Notes under the pieces: generated by a model
Told to the model about the DNA's origin: nothing
What the model saw: the letters and a program-made list of their open reading frames with translations, nothing else
The model's database searches: none
Assembly (NCBI GenBank): GCA_963708775.1
Contig: CAVPTI010000004.1
Span: forward strand, 43,764 to 107,763
Direction of reading: 5' to 3'
DNA: 64,000 nucleotides
Origin: JAGVSR01 sp963708775
GTDB lineage: Bacteria; Pseudomonadota; Alphaproteobacteria; Rhizobiales; Hyphomicrobiaceae
In this document: piece after piece, positions 54,775 through 63,585 of the stretch
Layout: every line of letters begins with the position of its first letter
How positions within the stretch are numbered: the stretch's first letter is position 1
Translations under genes and position numbers: made by a program

Positions 54775-54858
54775 TACACGCTCCCCACGCTGCCTCAAGC
54801 ACTTAGCGCGCACTTTATAGGATGACTTTATAGGTTTTGCTCTGTATACTGCTCTTTG

Positions 54859-56103
54859 ATGGCCACGCGCTCACCGCACCGACTTCGAGGTCCGATCATC
54901 AAGCTTCGACGTGGCCTGGCACTCTACCAAACCTATGCCAGCCCCTTCTACTTCGCCCGCATCCTCGATCCCCGGGCTCAGCGCTACACAGTCCGCTCGA
55001 CCAAAGAGACCAGCCGGCTTGAGGCGCGTCGGGTGGCCGAAGAACTGGCACTCAAGATCTGTGCTCGTGACGCCCCGGCTCCGCAAGAGTTCAGCTTCAA
55101 AACCTATGCCCGCCGGTTTGTCGAGAAAGGGCGTCAGCTGGCAGCATCGGGCGAACGCAATGCCAACTACATCCGCACCAGCCGCCTCTTCTTGGACCAT
55201 GACGACTGGGGCCTGATACGCCACTTCGGTCAGCGCGACGTGCGAGAGCTGACGACACGCGACTGGCAGCTGTACATCGAAAGCCTGGCCCGCAAGCGCT
55301 CTGATCTCTCGGCCTCCACGCGCAACATGCTCATGGCCACCTTTCGCAACGTGCTGAAAGGGGCACGAGACGATGGGCTGATCGACACGGTGCCTGACAC
55401 GCCGCGCCTCCGTCAAAAAGACAACCCACGCTCGTTCTTCCGCTTCGCTCCCCTCGTCCCACCCGATCGTGACGAGTTCGAAGCCTTACTCGCCGGCGCC
55501 AAGCAGCTAGCCAAAGACCGCGTGAACGTTCGGGGCGTTGAAGTGACCGAAGAGTTGTATGACCTGATCGTGTTTGCCGTGTCGTCGTTCGTGCGGCCGA
55601 CAACGACAGAGCTCTATGCCCTCAAGCACAACGACATCACGGTCGAGACAGAACCGAAACGGCTGCTCGTGACGGTGCGCGATGGCAAGACAGGATTCCG
55701 AGTGGCCAACACGATGCCCGATGCCGTGGCGGCCTATGAGCGCCTACGACAGCGTTACCCAGACGTCGGCGGCGAGGATTACATTTTCCTGCCCGGCTAT
55801 CCGAACCGAGCCACAGCTGCCCGCATCATCCAGCGCCAGTTCAATCTCGTCATGGAGCGAACAGGGCTCAAGCACGATCCGGTCACCAACACCGATCGCA
55901 CCATCTACTGCCTGCGCCACACGGCGATTTGCATGACGATCATTCGGACCCACGGCCAGGTCAACATTTACAACCTCGCCAAGAATGCCGGCACCAGCGT
56001 CGATCAGATCGAACGCTTCTATGCCAAGCACCTGCCGCTCTCCCGCGAAATGGCCATGAACCTGCAGAGCTTTGGAGCAGGAGTGAGCGAAGCGACGGAC
56101 TAA
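54859..56103 (+). CDS. Tyrosine site-specific integrase
   Basis: 414 aa from ATG 54859. Catalytic pattern: first Arg in VSSFVRPTTTELYALK, Lys in VRDGKTGFR, the RH box in YCLRHTAICMTI, and the nucleophile in ERFYAKHLPLSREMA. N-terminal SAM-like DNA-binding domain (RLFLDHDDWGLIRHFGQRDV). Likely mobilises the island whose att remnant (tRNA-Lys) is just upstream. The gene seems intact. Confidence 0.92.
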   Translation: MATRSPHRLRGPIIKLRRGLALYQTYASPFYFARILDPRAQRYTVRSTKETSRLEARRVAEELALKICARDAPAPQEFSFKTYARRFVEKGRQLAASGERNANYIRTSRLFLDHDDWGLIRHFGQRDVRELTTRDWQLYIESLARKRSDLSASTRNMLMATFRNVLKGARDDGLIDTVPDTPRLRQKDNPRSFFRFAPLVPPDRDEFEALLAGAKQLAKDRVNVRGVEVTEELYDLIVFAVSSFVRPTTTELYALKHNDITVETEPKRLLVTVRDGKTGFRVANTMPDAVAAYERLRQRYPDVGGEDYIFLPGYPNRATAARIIQRQFNLVMERTGLKHDPVTNTDRTIYCLRHTAICMTIIRTHGQVNIYNLAKNAGTSVDQIERFYAKHLPLSREMAMNLQSFGAGVSEATD

Positions 56104-56128
56104 ATTCTGCCGCCCGTCGCCCAGATGC

Positions 56129-56377
56129 TCACTTAAACAGGCGCACTATAAAGAGAACCACGCAGGCGCCGATCACGGCATTCAGGATCTCACCAAGCAT
56201 GCCACCAAGCACGAAGACGCCAATGCGAGGTAAAAGCCAACCACCGACAACGGCACCGACGATACCGACAACGATGTCACCGACAAGACCGAAGCCACCA
56301 CCCCTCATGATCTGACCGGCCAGCCAGCCAGCGATCGCGCCAATCACAAGCCAAATAATCAGAGTTTCGATAGCCAT
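56129..56377 (-). CDS. GlsB/YeaQ/YmgE family stress membrane protein, copy 2
   Basis: 82 aa from ATG 56377, nearly identical to the 29230-29478 protein (MAIETLIIWLVIGAIAGWLA here; MAIESLII.. there). Three membrane helices. Convergent with the integrase, 25 bp apart. The conserved upstream region includes the matching phrase tacagtgatttgc at 56480-56492 and 29583-29595. Confidence 0.9.
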   Translation of the reverse strand: MAIETLIIWLVIGAIAGWLAGQIMRGGGFGLVGDIVVGIVGAVVGGWLLPRIGVFVLGGMLGEILNAVIGACVVLFIVRLFK

Positions 56378-57696
56378 TTGTTGTTCTCCATTGAGACAAC
56401 GCGGCACAAAACTGCTTGCGCTTCCAAGCACCAACGTTCAGGCGCAAGGCATGAGCAAAAAGTTTGACGTGGGCCAAAAATACAGTGATTTGCCGATATC
56501 TTCTACCGACAAGCCCGTACTCCGCATCGCTTAAGGATGGGCGACAAGCACCGACTGCAAAAGGCCCGAAGCTTGATGGCTCCGGGCCCTTGAAAAATAC
56601 GCAGTACACTTATGTCTGGCAGATTGAAACGTACGCCTACTCAACCAAGACTTCGTGCCAACGCAAAACAACTCCCAGGCACCCAAACAACTTGCTCCCG
56701 CCATCGCTTGCTGCCGTTGACAAATATCAACCCGGACCGCGCTGTGGACGACTTGTGAATTGGGCACCGACACGGGATTGAGGATGCTGAGAAATCACGA
56801 GCCTCATATTCCATTTGGAAGCCCATTCCGGTCCGTTTTCGAGGCTTAAAGTCCCGCTACGCCGCTCATTCGGCTGTGCATAGAGCCGCCTTCATCTCTC
56901 CGTTTCGAGATACGCAAAAGCCCCGCCGAGTGCTTTTGCCTCGAGCGGGGCGATTGTCATTGATGACCTACCCAGCGGAGCCGGGCATAAATGGCGAGAC
57001 TTAAACTCGCATCAGGATGTCAGTTTGTGATGAGTTCGGCTCAGTCGGCACGACCAAGTGATGCGGACTGCTAACCGAGCCCGGACCACACATTAGAGTG
57101 AGATCCGAAGTGACGATTAGGTGGCGTCATTCTACCTCCACTCGCTGTTGACGTTCGTGACGCGCAGATCAAGCCCAAGAGGCATTAGCGATCGTTCGTG
57201 GCGCCAATCGCCTCCAATTGCGACCGGTCAGCGCCTGCGATTGGGAAGTTCTAGCATCACACTAAGAATGGTCTTCCCAAGAGATCGGGATGTCAAGAAC
57301 CGCTTAGGCAATAATCGCTCGTGCGTCCTGATCTGAATTAAAGTCATCCGACATTTCGAGAGCGGAACAACAAACCTCGTGAAGGGCAAGTGCGACTGCA
57401 ACACCCTCACGCACTGCCGGTGGAGCGACAAGCCCAAATCGAACTTGCACTTCTCAACCTCGATTTCTCGCGACCAAGGTTGAGCTCAACTGACAAGCCA
57501 CGCGCATTTGTATAGCCAGTCCGCGCCGCGAGCGGTCGTTGAGCATGACAGTCAAGCTGCGCGATGGACTCGAATTTGCGGAGCTATGTGGAAGACTAGC
57601 GGGCTCGCATCGATGCGATTGGCGGCATTTATTATGGTCGCGAGGCAACTCGGAGCTATGGAGACCGTTAGTAAGTAACTCAAACCGAGTATTGCT
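56378..57696. other. Long region with no supported gene
   Basis: About 1.3 kb. Holds the GlsB upstream conserved region (to about 56540), one TTCCATTTGGAA motif at 56809-56820, the terminator at 56916-56951, and then about 700 bp in which no frame shows ribosome site, codon pattern or similarity. At 57661-57693 begins the region shared with the other response regulator copy. Confidence 0.6.
56916..56951 (-). terminator. Orphan intrinsic terminator
   Basis: Arms GCCCCGC/GCGGGGC extended by CGAG/CTCG with one bulge, 10-nt loop; followed by TTTT on the - strand. No gene on that strand precedes it within 700 bp, so either a small RNA or relict transcription unit is implied. Confidence 0.55.
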
Positions 57697-58056
57697 ATGC
57701 CCATGGTCTTGATTTTTGACGATGACCCATTGATTGCCCTTGATATGGCCATGACGGTTGAAGACGACGGCGATGCGGCAGCGGTTGTGGCCGGCACGCT
57801 TACGGAAGCCGGCAAAATCAATCTAAACGAATTAGATGTCGCTGTTCTTGATGTAAATATCGGGCCAAATACTAGCTACGCCTTCGCTCGCCAGCTGCTT
57901 GACGCAGGAATTCCGATTGCCTTTGCCTCGGGATCTCAAAAGTCCGATATTCCCATCGATTTGAGTCACGTACTATTTTTGTCTAAGCCTTGCAGCCGAT
58001 TGAAAATCCTCGATTTCATTCGCCAAGCTCTGACTGCAAACGTCGCTCGTCATTGA
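57697..58056 (+). CDS. Single-domain response regulator, copy 2
   Basis: 119 aa. Same receiver motifs as copy 1 at 30690 (LIFDDDPL, LDVAVLDVNIG, LFLSKPC) and mostly the same sequence. Shares the 5' leader gttagtaagtaactc with copy 1. Probably co-inherited with the adjacent GlsB copy. Confidence 0.88.
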   Translation: MPMVLIFDDDPLIALDMAMTVEDDGDAAAVVAGTLTEAGKINLNELDVAVLDVNIGPNTSYAFARQLLDAGIPIAFASGSQKSDIPIDLSHVLFLSKPCSRLKILDFIRQALTANVARH

Positions 58057-58105
58057 CCTCATTAGTTCCGTACCGAACTCCGAGTCCGTCTAGCTCCCTG
58101 CCGAT

Positions 58106-58537
58106 CTACGCCGCCCGCTTGGTCTTCGGCACGTCACGCGCCTTGGCCTGCTGCGCTAACAGCTCATCCAGCTCGCCGGCCCGCACAGCTGCAATGACCG
58201 TCTCGATCGTCGGCCCAAGCTGATCCATGCCCGGCACCACGATCGCCGTCTTGCCCTTCTCGAACTCGATGGCCCGACCACCAGCGCGGACCGTGAGCGC
58301 AATGTTGCCCAGCACATCCTCACGCCACCATGGGCTCACGCGTTTGCGCACCTGCCTGAGCTCTTTGCCGCCGTCCTCTGTCTTCACCCACTTCTGGACC
58401 GTCAACGTGTAGGTCGGATCGAGCGCAAGCGCCTTTTGCTGCTCCAGCCGCCTCACGAGCTTCGCACGCCGGACAAGAACTGGGTTTTCACGCCCCTTGT
58501 TGATCGTCCCAAATGTCAGTCCCTTTAAGCCCTTCAT
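58106..58537 (-). CDS. Hypothetical protein, possibly DUF6641
   Basis: 143 aa from ATG 58537 (MKGLKGLTFGTINKGRENPV). A basic N-terminal segment RRAKLVRRLEQQKALALDPT resembles the DUF6641 type found on plasmids and islands, but this is recalled, not tested. The longer frame to 58669 has no ribosome site. Acidic C-terminus. Confidence 0.5.
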   Translation of the reverse strand: MKGLKGLTFGTINKGRENPVLVRRAKLVRRLEQQKALALDPTYTLTVQKWVKTEDGGKELRQVRKRVSPWWREDVLGNIALTVRAGGRAIEFEKGKTAIVVPGMDQLGPTIETVIAAVRAGELDELLAQQAKARDVPKTKRAA

Positions 58538-58678
58538 ATCGGCCTCCAATGCCGCTGTTGATCCGTACACAGTAAAGCCGGCAGGCCAAAGGACAACCGA
58601 TATTATCCGTCTACGGTGCATAGGGTCGAAAAGGTGGGCTTTGGGGCCTGAAAAAATGCGATAATTCACTGTTTTTAC

Positions 58679-58706
58679 TTGCTTTTTAACATATACTGCG
58701 TATAAT
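58679..58706 (+). promoter_or_regulatory. Sigma-70-like promoter for the Rep-type gene
   Basis: -35 TTGCTT at 58679-58684, 16-bp spacer, perfect -10 TATAAT at 58701-58706, in an AT-rich island. Directed towards the HUH-type reading frame at 58847. Confidence 0.6.
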
Positions 58707-58846
58707 GCATATTAATCCAAATCCCGCCCGCACTGCAATCGCCCGAAGATCAAGCCGATCTTTGCGAAAGCTCATTCGTGCGCGACGCGGCGGCATAAAT
58801 ACATATTGAAAGGCATTTTCCAAAGACCAAGGAGGCAGGAAGACCA

Positions 58847-59340
58847 TTGAACAAATTAGAGCATCAGAATTTTCGAGCCGCAGTCCTCGAATTTACAGAC
58901 CGCACGACCTGGCAAAACCCGTACGCCGTCACCCTGACATTGAAGCAGGCGACATCGAATAACGGGGCTTACACAGACCTCGACGCGATCAACGCCAGCG
59001 AAACCTCAGGCATTTTCGAAATCGCTTAAACCGATCTCTTCTCGGTAAGTCGAGCCGCAAGAAAAGGCCAGCGCATAACCTGTTTTGCCGTCTATGAAGG
59101 CACGTCTGACGGTGCGGCCGCATTATCACCTCTGCCTCGATCGACCCGCAGAATGTCACGTTCGAAAAGTTCGTGTTCGAAATCGAAAAGGCATGGCACG
59201 CCACTGACTTTGGCTACCATCAGATCGATATAGAGCCCTGCTCAGACCTCGATGGCTGGCTCGACTACATGACCAAGCGGCCAACAAAGACCGATTTCGC
59301 AAGTTCAATAGATTGGAACAACACACAACTGGGTGCGTAG
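58847..59340 (+). pseudogene. HUH-type replication/mobilisation protein, multiply frameshifted
   Basis: The frame starts as MNKLEHQNFRAAVLEFTDRT, then NPYAVTLTLKQ. After INAS the family-like sequence continues in another frame (RNLRHFRNRLNRSLLGKSSR). A third has RPHYHLCLDRP, an HxH metal motif, followed in the second again by FEKFVFEIEKAWHATDFGYH and IDIEPCSDLDGWLDYMTKRP (candidate Tyr) to the stop at 59340. At least three indels break it. Recalled similarity is to rolling-circle-like Rep proteins of islands and plasmids. A sigma-70 promoter lies upstream. Confidence 0.65.
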
Positions 59341-59615
59341 CTCAGCCTTGCTCCTAACTTCTAATCGTCCGCAATTCCACCACGAGAGCCGCTGGCGCTC
59401 TTGTTAGATAATATTGACTTTTTTACAAATATTTCAAAAGCTTCAAAGCTAGCTACGCATCAGCATTGCTTTAATTCCCAACACTCAAATCTCACCTTTG
59501 ATCAGTTGCATTAAGATCAATACAGCTAACCTAGTTTATCAAAGCTATTTTCAATCTAGATCAGCTGATACATACTCATTCCCATCATAAGAAACATCAA
59601 CGCTGGAGGACGAGA
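59341..59615. other. AT-rich intergenic region
   Basis: 275 bp of visibly AT-rich sequence, with atataaat- and taatattg-like tracts, before the H-NS-like gene. Looks like foreign DNA and probably holds that gene's own promoter; a symmetric tagatcagctgata lies at 59557-59570. Confidence 0.55.
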
Positions 59616-59933
59616 ATGGCTGCTGACAACATTGAAAAGATGACCTTGAAACAGCTTAGCGACCTCGAAGGTAGGATTGCTAAGGCCAAGTCTCAGGCAC
59701 GCGACAACGCTAAAGCTGATTTGAAAGCCAAGATTGATCGACTGGTTGATGGTTCAGATTTCACTGTTGCTGAGTTGTATGGATTTACAACCAAGCGTGG
59801 ACGATCGAAGTCAGCTGCTAAGTATGCCAACCCAGATGATCGTAGTCAGACCTGGACTGGACGTGGACGCAAGCCAAACTGGTTGGTGGCTCGTTTAAAG
59901 AAGGGCGCGAAGCTAGAAGATTTTGCAATTTAA
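59616..59933 (+). CDS. H-NS-type nucleoid-associated protein
   Basis: 105 aa. N-terminal helical dimerisation part (EKMTLKQLSDLEGRIAKAKS) and C-terminal AT-hook-like DNA-binding motif KYANPDDRSQTWTGRGRKPN, diagnostic for the H-NS superfamily. RBS ggagga before ATG. On a mobile island it could silence AT-rich genes and its own AT-rich promoter. Confidence 0.9.
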   Translation: MAADNIEKMTLKQLSDLEGRIAKAKSQARDNAKADLKAKIDRLVDGSDFTVAELYGFTTKRGRSKSAAKYANPDDRSQTWTGRGRKPNWLVARLKKGAKLEDFAI

Positions 59934-59958
59934 GCCATCGAACAACACATATGAATAA

Positions 59959-59988
59959 GCCTCGGAACATTAGGTCCGGGGCTTTTTT
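59959..59988 (+). terminator. Intrinsic terminator of the H-NS-like gene
   Basis: GCCTCGGA/TCCGGGGC stem with an 8-nt loop followed by TTTTTT, 25 bp after the H-NS stop. Confidence 0.85.
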
Positions 59989-60145
59989 GTTGTCCAAATT
60001 GGAAGGGCTGACGAGACTGTTGACCATTTTGATTGCGTCTGCGTCAGGCCTAAAGACGAACAGACCACTTGCTCTCGATCAATGCAAATGACCGACGCGA
60101 CGGTCATTCTTTGGTCAAATCGATCGATGGCCCTGGAGATTGGCC

Positions 60146-60428
60146 ATGATGAATCGGTTTCAGGTTCAGGCGACGGCTGCCTATGCCGATGGAGCCTATG
60201 CGCCTCTGGCCAACAGTGAAACGTGGCGCAAGGACGTCGACGAACTGGGCGATGGCTTGTTCAGGTATCTCGTCCTGGAGCTGTCGACCAAGGAGGACTG
60301 CGAGAGCTGGACCGAGGCAATCATACGGACTGAGACTTGCCATCCACGAATTGGAGCAGGTTTCAGCAGCCCTACGTGCCGCTTACCTGAAAGAGAAGCC
60401 AGAGGACCACAAGGCCACGTGCTGCTTC
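60146..60428 (+). pseudogene. Broken paralogue of the 26235 protein, +1 frameshift
   Basis: Starts MMNRFQVQATAAYADGAYAP and aligns with the 26235 protein to AIIRTE; at 60335 one extra 'a' shifts the frame, after which LAIHELEQVSAALRAAYLKE follows. No stop appears at the expected place, so the 3' end is uncertain; 60428 is taken from the paralogue length. Function unknown. Confidence 0.7.
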
Positions 60429-60502
60429 CAAGCCTCAATCACTAACTCCTACACCCCGGAAAGCAGAGCGACCGAGCCACAGAGCCAGTATCCCTCCGAT
60501 GA

Positions 60503-60733
60503 TCACGCTTCTCTTAGACTCTGGACCTTAGCTGACCAGGCTATTGGCCGATCTTGCTCTGCTGCTCTGGCTCGCATCCTCATCACTTCATCCCTCAACA
60601 CCGATGTCACTTCCCGGATCAGCGATCGACGAATGATGTCCGATCGGCTCATGTCAAAGGCCTCGGCAGCTTGATCCAAAGCCCCAATCAAGTTCAGCGG
60701 CAACAGCACCAGCACGCCACGGCTCGGAGGCAA
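60503..60733 (-). CDS. Ribbon-helix-helix DNA-binding protein
   Basis: 76 aa. VLVLLPLNLIGALDQAAEAF then DMSRSDIIRRSLIREVTSVL is the CopG/Arc pattern of beta strand and two helices. C-terminal basic tail. Such proteins autoregulate toxin-antitoxin or plasmid-copy loci; no toxin is seen beside it. Confidence 0.7.
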   Translation of the reverse strand: MPPSRGVLVLLPLNLIGALDQAAEAFDMSRSDIIRRSLIREVTSVLRDEVMRMRARAAEQDRPIAWSAKVQSLREA

Positions 60734-61125
60734 CTTCAGCTTCCTGTTCGCTTGTCCTTCAGTGCCGTACGTTCGTTCCAGTCATTCATTTTCTGCCCCT
60801 CCCCGATTTTTCTGGCCCCATATATATGATTTTATATGGGGTCTTTTATTTAGTTCCAGGCGGGTCTTGAGGCTCGCGCAAAGTCAAAAATTGATGCCAG
60901 ATTACCCGTTTCAGAAGGACCGCGGGATCGAGCTTTCACGGTACTGATGCATAACTTGGGATCGCGGACCAACAGCATGGTTGCGTCTTCCTTCTCCCTA
61001 CATCCCGTTCTCGCGAACTCGTTCCATTTAGAACAGCACTTAGTTTTACTGGTTGCTTAAGCCAAAGAGCAAGGTACCCTCATGGGGGATATCTGGGTCG
61101 GCCCTAGTAGCGGTTGAAATCACGC

Positions 61126-61921
61126 ATGACTGAAATCTCCGAACCGCCGCTCTGGCTGATATTCATCGCCAGCCTTATCTTCATCCTCGGTGCGAGTGAA
61201 GTCGGACATCGGTTTGGCCTATTAGCCGGCGATCGCAGTCGAGAAAACATTTCGACACTGGAAGGCGCCATCCTGGGGCTTCTCGCGTTGATGATTGGCT
61301 TCACATTCGCGATGGCTCTGTCGCGCTTTGAGGCGCGACGCGACGCAGTGCTGCTTGAGGCGAATGCGATTGGAACGACCGCTCTGCGTGCCCGGTTGCT
61401 GCCAGCACCGCACAATGGCGAATGCCTGAAGCTGTTGCAGGAATATGTCCAGATTCTATTGGACATAACACGTCGCGTAGCAAACACAGAGGGCCTCAAT
61501 GCCTCGATCGCGCGCTCGAACGAATTTTACGAGGCTCTATGGCAGCAGGTCAAGGCTGTCGCCGCCAAGGACCCGTCAGTGGTGCCGACCGGACTTTTTC
61601 ATCCAGACTTTGAATGAGATGATTGATGACCAAGAAAAACGCCTAACCGCGGCGTTCAACAGAGTGCCCAGTATCGTCTTGATCGCTCTCTATGGTGTCG
61701 CCATCGTCGCTAGTGCCTTTGCCGGTTATGCGGCTGGGTTGGATGGACAGCGCTCACGCCTGTCCTTTTACACGATGGGAGTTCTAGTCTGCGCAATGAT
61801 CCTCTTAATTCAGGACTTGGACCGGCCGAATGCTGGCTTCATCAAAGTTAGCCAGCAGCCGATAATCGACACGGCTGCAAACGATGTCCAGCTTTCCGGA
61901 TTAACTGTGTTGCGTTGGTAA
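61126..61921 (+). CDS. DUF4239-like membrane protein, +1 frameshift
   Basis: First frame from ATG 61126 (MTEISEPPLWLIFIASLIFI) reaches GLFHPDFE and a stop at 61617 caused by an extra T in the TTTTT run (61595-61599). The next frame restores GLFIQTLNEMIDDQEKRLTA and two C-terminal helices (VPSIVLIALYGVAIVASAFA; GVLVCAMILLIQDLDRP). 796 nt is 3n+1; corrected length 264 aa. Homologue of 52884-53687. Confidence 0.78.
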
Positions 61922-62130
61922 AAGCTGCCAACAATATCGGCCTGCTGGAGAAGCATTCTGATGCCAATCAACTTTGCCCATGCGATGACCGCACTCCACG
62001 TCGCTTGATGGGCATCGTCACCACGAACTCACATTTGCCACCACCTCTTGATCTCGCTAAGTTTGAATTGGCAATCTGGGGTTTGGAGCGCTAGGACTCC
62101 CGCAAACAATTATCCCAGTGAGGAAATAAA
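61922..62130. other. Intergenic region
   Basis: 209 bp with no supported gene. Ribosome site gtgaggaa for the next gene at the right end. Confidence 0.6.
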
Positions 62131-62445
62131 ATGAGAAAAGCACGAATACCCCTCGCAGTTGCCGCTGCGGCTCTCATCGGTTTGGCGGGCCTTGCTCCTG
62201 AGGCGGTTGCCAGAAAGGGCGGCAAACATTACGGAGGCCACGGTCACGCGCATCATCATTATCATGGTGGTCGCTACCGCTATGGCAAGTATCGGCCGGG
62301 CCGTTGGGTCAACGGTGTTTGGATTGTGAATGGTGTTGCAGCGAGTGTTGCTGTGGCAGGCAACAACTGCGGATATTATTATCGCCGGTGGAAGGAAACG
62401 GGGTCATCGTATTGGCGTGACCGCTATTATGACTCCTGCCGTTGA
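62131..62445 (+). CDS. Secreted His/Tyr-rich protein
   Basis: 104 aa. Signal peptide (AVAAAALIGLAGLAPEAVA), then GKHYGGHGHAHHHYHGGRYR, a His/Gly-rich metal-binding-like stretch, and an aromatic C-terminus with two Cys (NNCGYYYRRWK; YYDSCR). Similar short proteins are common in Hyphomicrobiales and uncharacterised; metal binding is inferred. Confidence 0.75.
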   Translation: MRKARIPLAVAAAALIGLAGLAPEAVARKGGKHYGGHGHAHHHYHGGRYRYGKYRPGRWVNGVWIVNGVAASVAVAGNNCGYYYRRWKETGSSYWRDRYYDSCR

Positions 62446-62689
62446 TGCGAGGCGCTAGCTCACGTTGAGAACACGGGGCGTGCAAAGCCTCCATCGAAAG
62501 TCCATCCCCCCTGAGCTTTGTAGATAGCAAGGCTCAGGGATTTCGTTATCACATCCGGGCCCCTGAGCCTTCTTTTGGGCTGACGCCATTAGTGATACCA
62601 GGGCACGTGGTGCCCTGCGCCCAACGCGGCGCGGCGCAACGCAACTTGGGACTTCAGTATTGGCCTGCCCCACATCGCGATACCAGGGA

Positions 62690-63553
62690 TTAAGTTAGAA
62701 CCCGGCCGCTTATAGCCAGCATCTGGGCTGGCCGAAGCGGAGCGTAGGCGAGACCAGATGCTGGCGGCAAGATCGTTTCTGGAGCCGGCGGACGATAACC
62801 GAGCGAGGAATGAGGCCGGATCGCATTGTAATGGCGCCGCCAGCGCTCGATGAGAACCTGAGCCTCGTAGAGCGTCGAGAACTGCTCGCATTCGAGCAGC
62901 TCGTCACGGAGCTTGGAGTTGAAGCTCTCGCAATAGCCATTCTCCCATGGGCTGCCAGGTTCAATGTAGAGCGTCTTCACACCGATCCGACCGAGCCAAC
63001 CGCGCACGTTGCAAGCGACGAACTCAGGGCCGTTATCGGATCGGATATGCTCCGGTGGCCCGTGGGCGACGAAGAGATCGGTCAAGCACTGGAGGACATC
63101 GTCGGACCTTAGACGCCGCGCGACAACAATCGCCAAGCATCGCCGGGTGAACTCATCAATCACGGTAAGCATCCGAATGGGCCGCCCATCCTGGGTTCGA
63201 TCCTGGACGAAGTCATAGGACCAGACATGATTGGGCCGCTCGGGTCGAAGACGGATGCACGATCCGTCATTAAGCCATAGACGGCCGCGTTTGGGTTGCT
63301 TCTTTGGCACTTTAAGCCCTTCCCGGCGCCAGATCCGATAGACGCGCTTGACGCTGACACGCCAACCTTCGTCGACGAGAAGCTGGCGTACACGCCGGTA
63401 GCCATAGCGACCGTACTTCTTGGCCAGCCGCACAATGGCGTCGGTCAGCGCTGCCTCGTCGTGGCGGATCTTCGGGGGCCTGCGCTGCGTCGCGCGGGGC
63501 TGTCCGACAACCGAACACGCCCGACGCTCCGAGACGGGAAGCTGCGAGCGCAC
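62690..63553 (-). CDS. IS3-family transposase OrfB
   Basis: 287 aa, identical in protein sequence to the copy at 40605-41468; same DDE core. Intact. Confidence 0.94.
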   Translation of the reverse strand: MRSQLPVSERRACSVVGQPRATQRRPPKIRHDEAALTDAIVRLAKKYGRYGYRRVRQLLVDEGWRVSVKRVYRIWRREGLKVPKKQPKRGRLWLNDGSCIRLRPERPNHVWSYDFVQDRTQDGRPIRMLTVIDEFTRRCLAIVVARRLRSDDVLQCLTDLFVAHGPPEHIRSDNGPEFVACNVRGWLGRIGVKTLYIEPGSPWENGYCESFNSKLRDELLECEQFSTLYEAQVLIERWRRHYNAIRPHSSLGYRPPAPETILPPASGLAYAPLRPAQMLAISGRVLT

Positions 63554-63585
63554 GTGATCTACGCACGCCCGCTTCCGGGAAGGGC

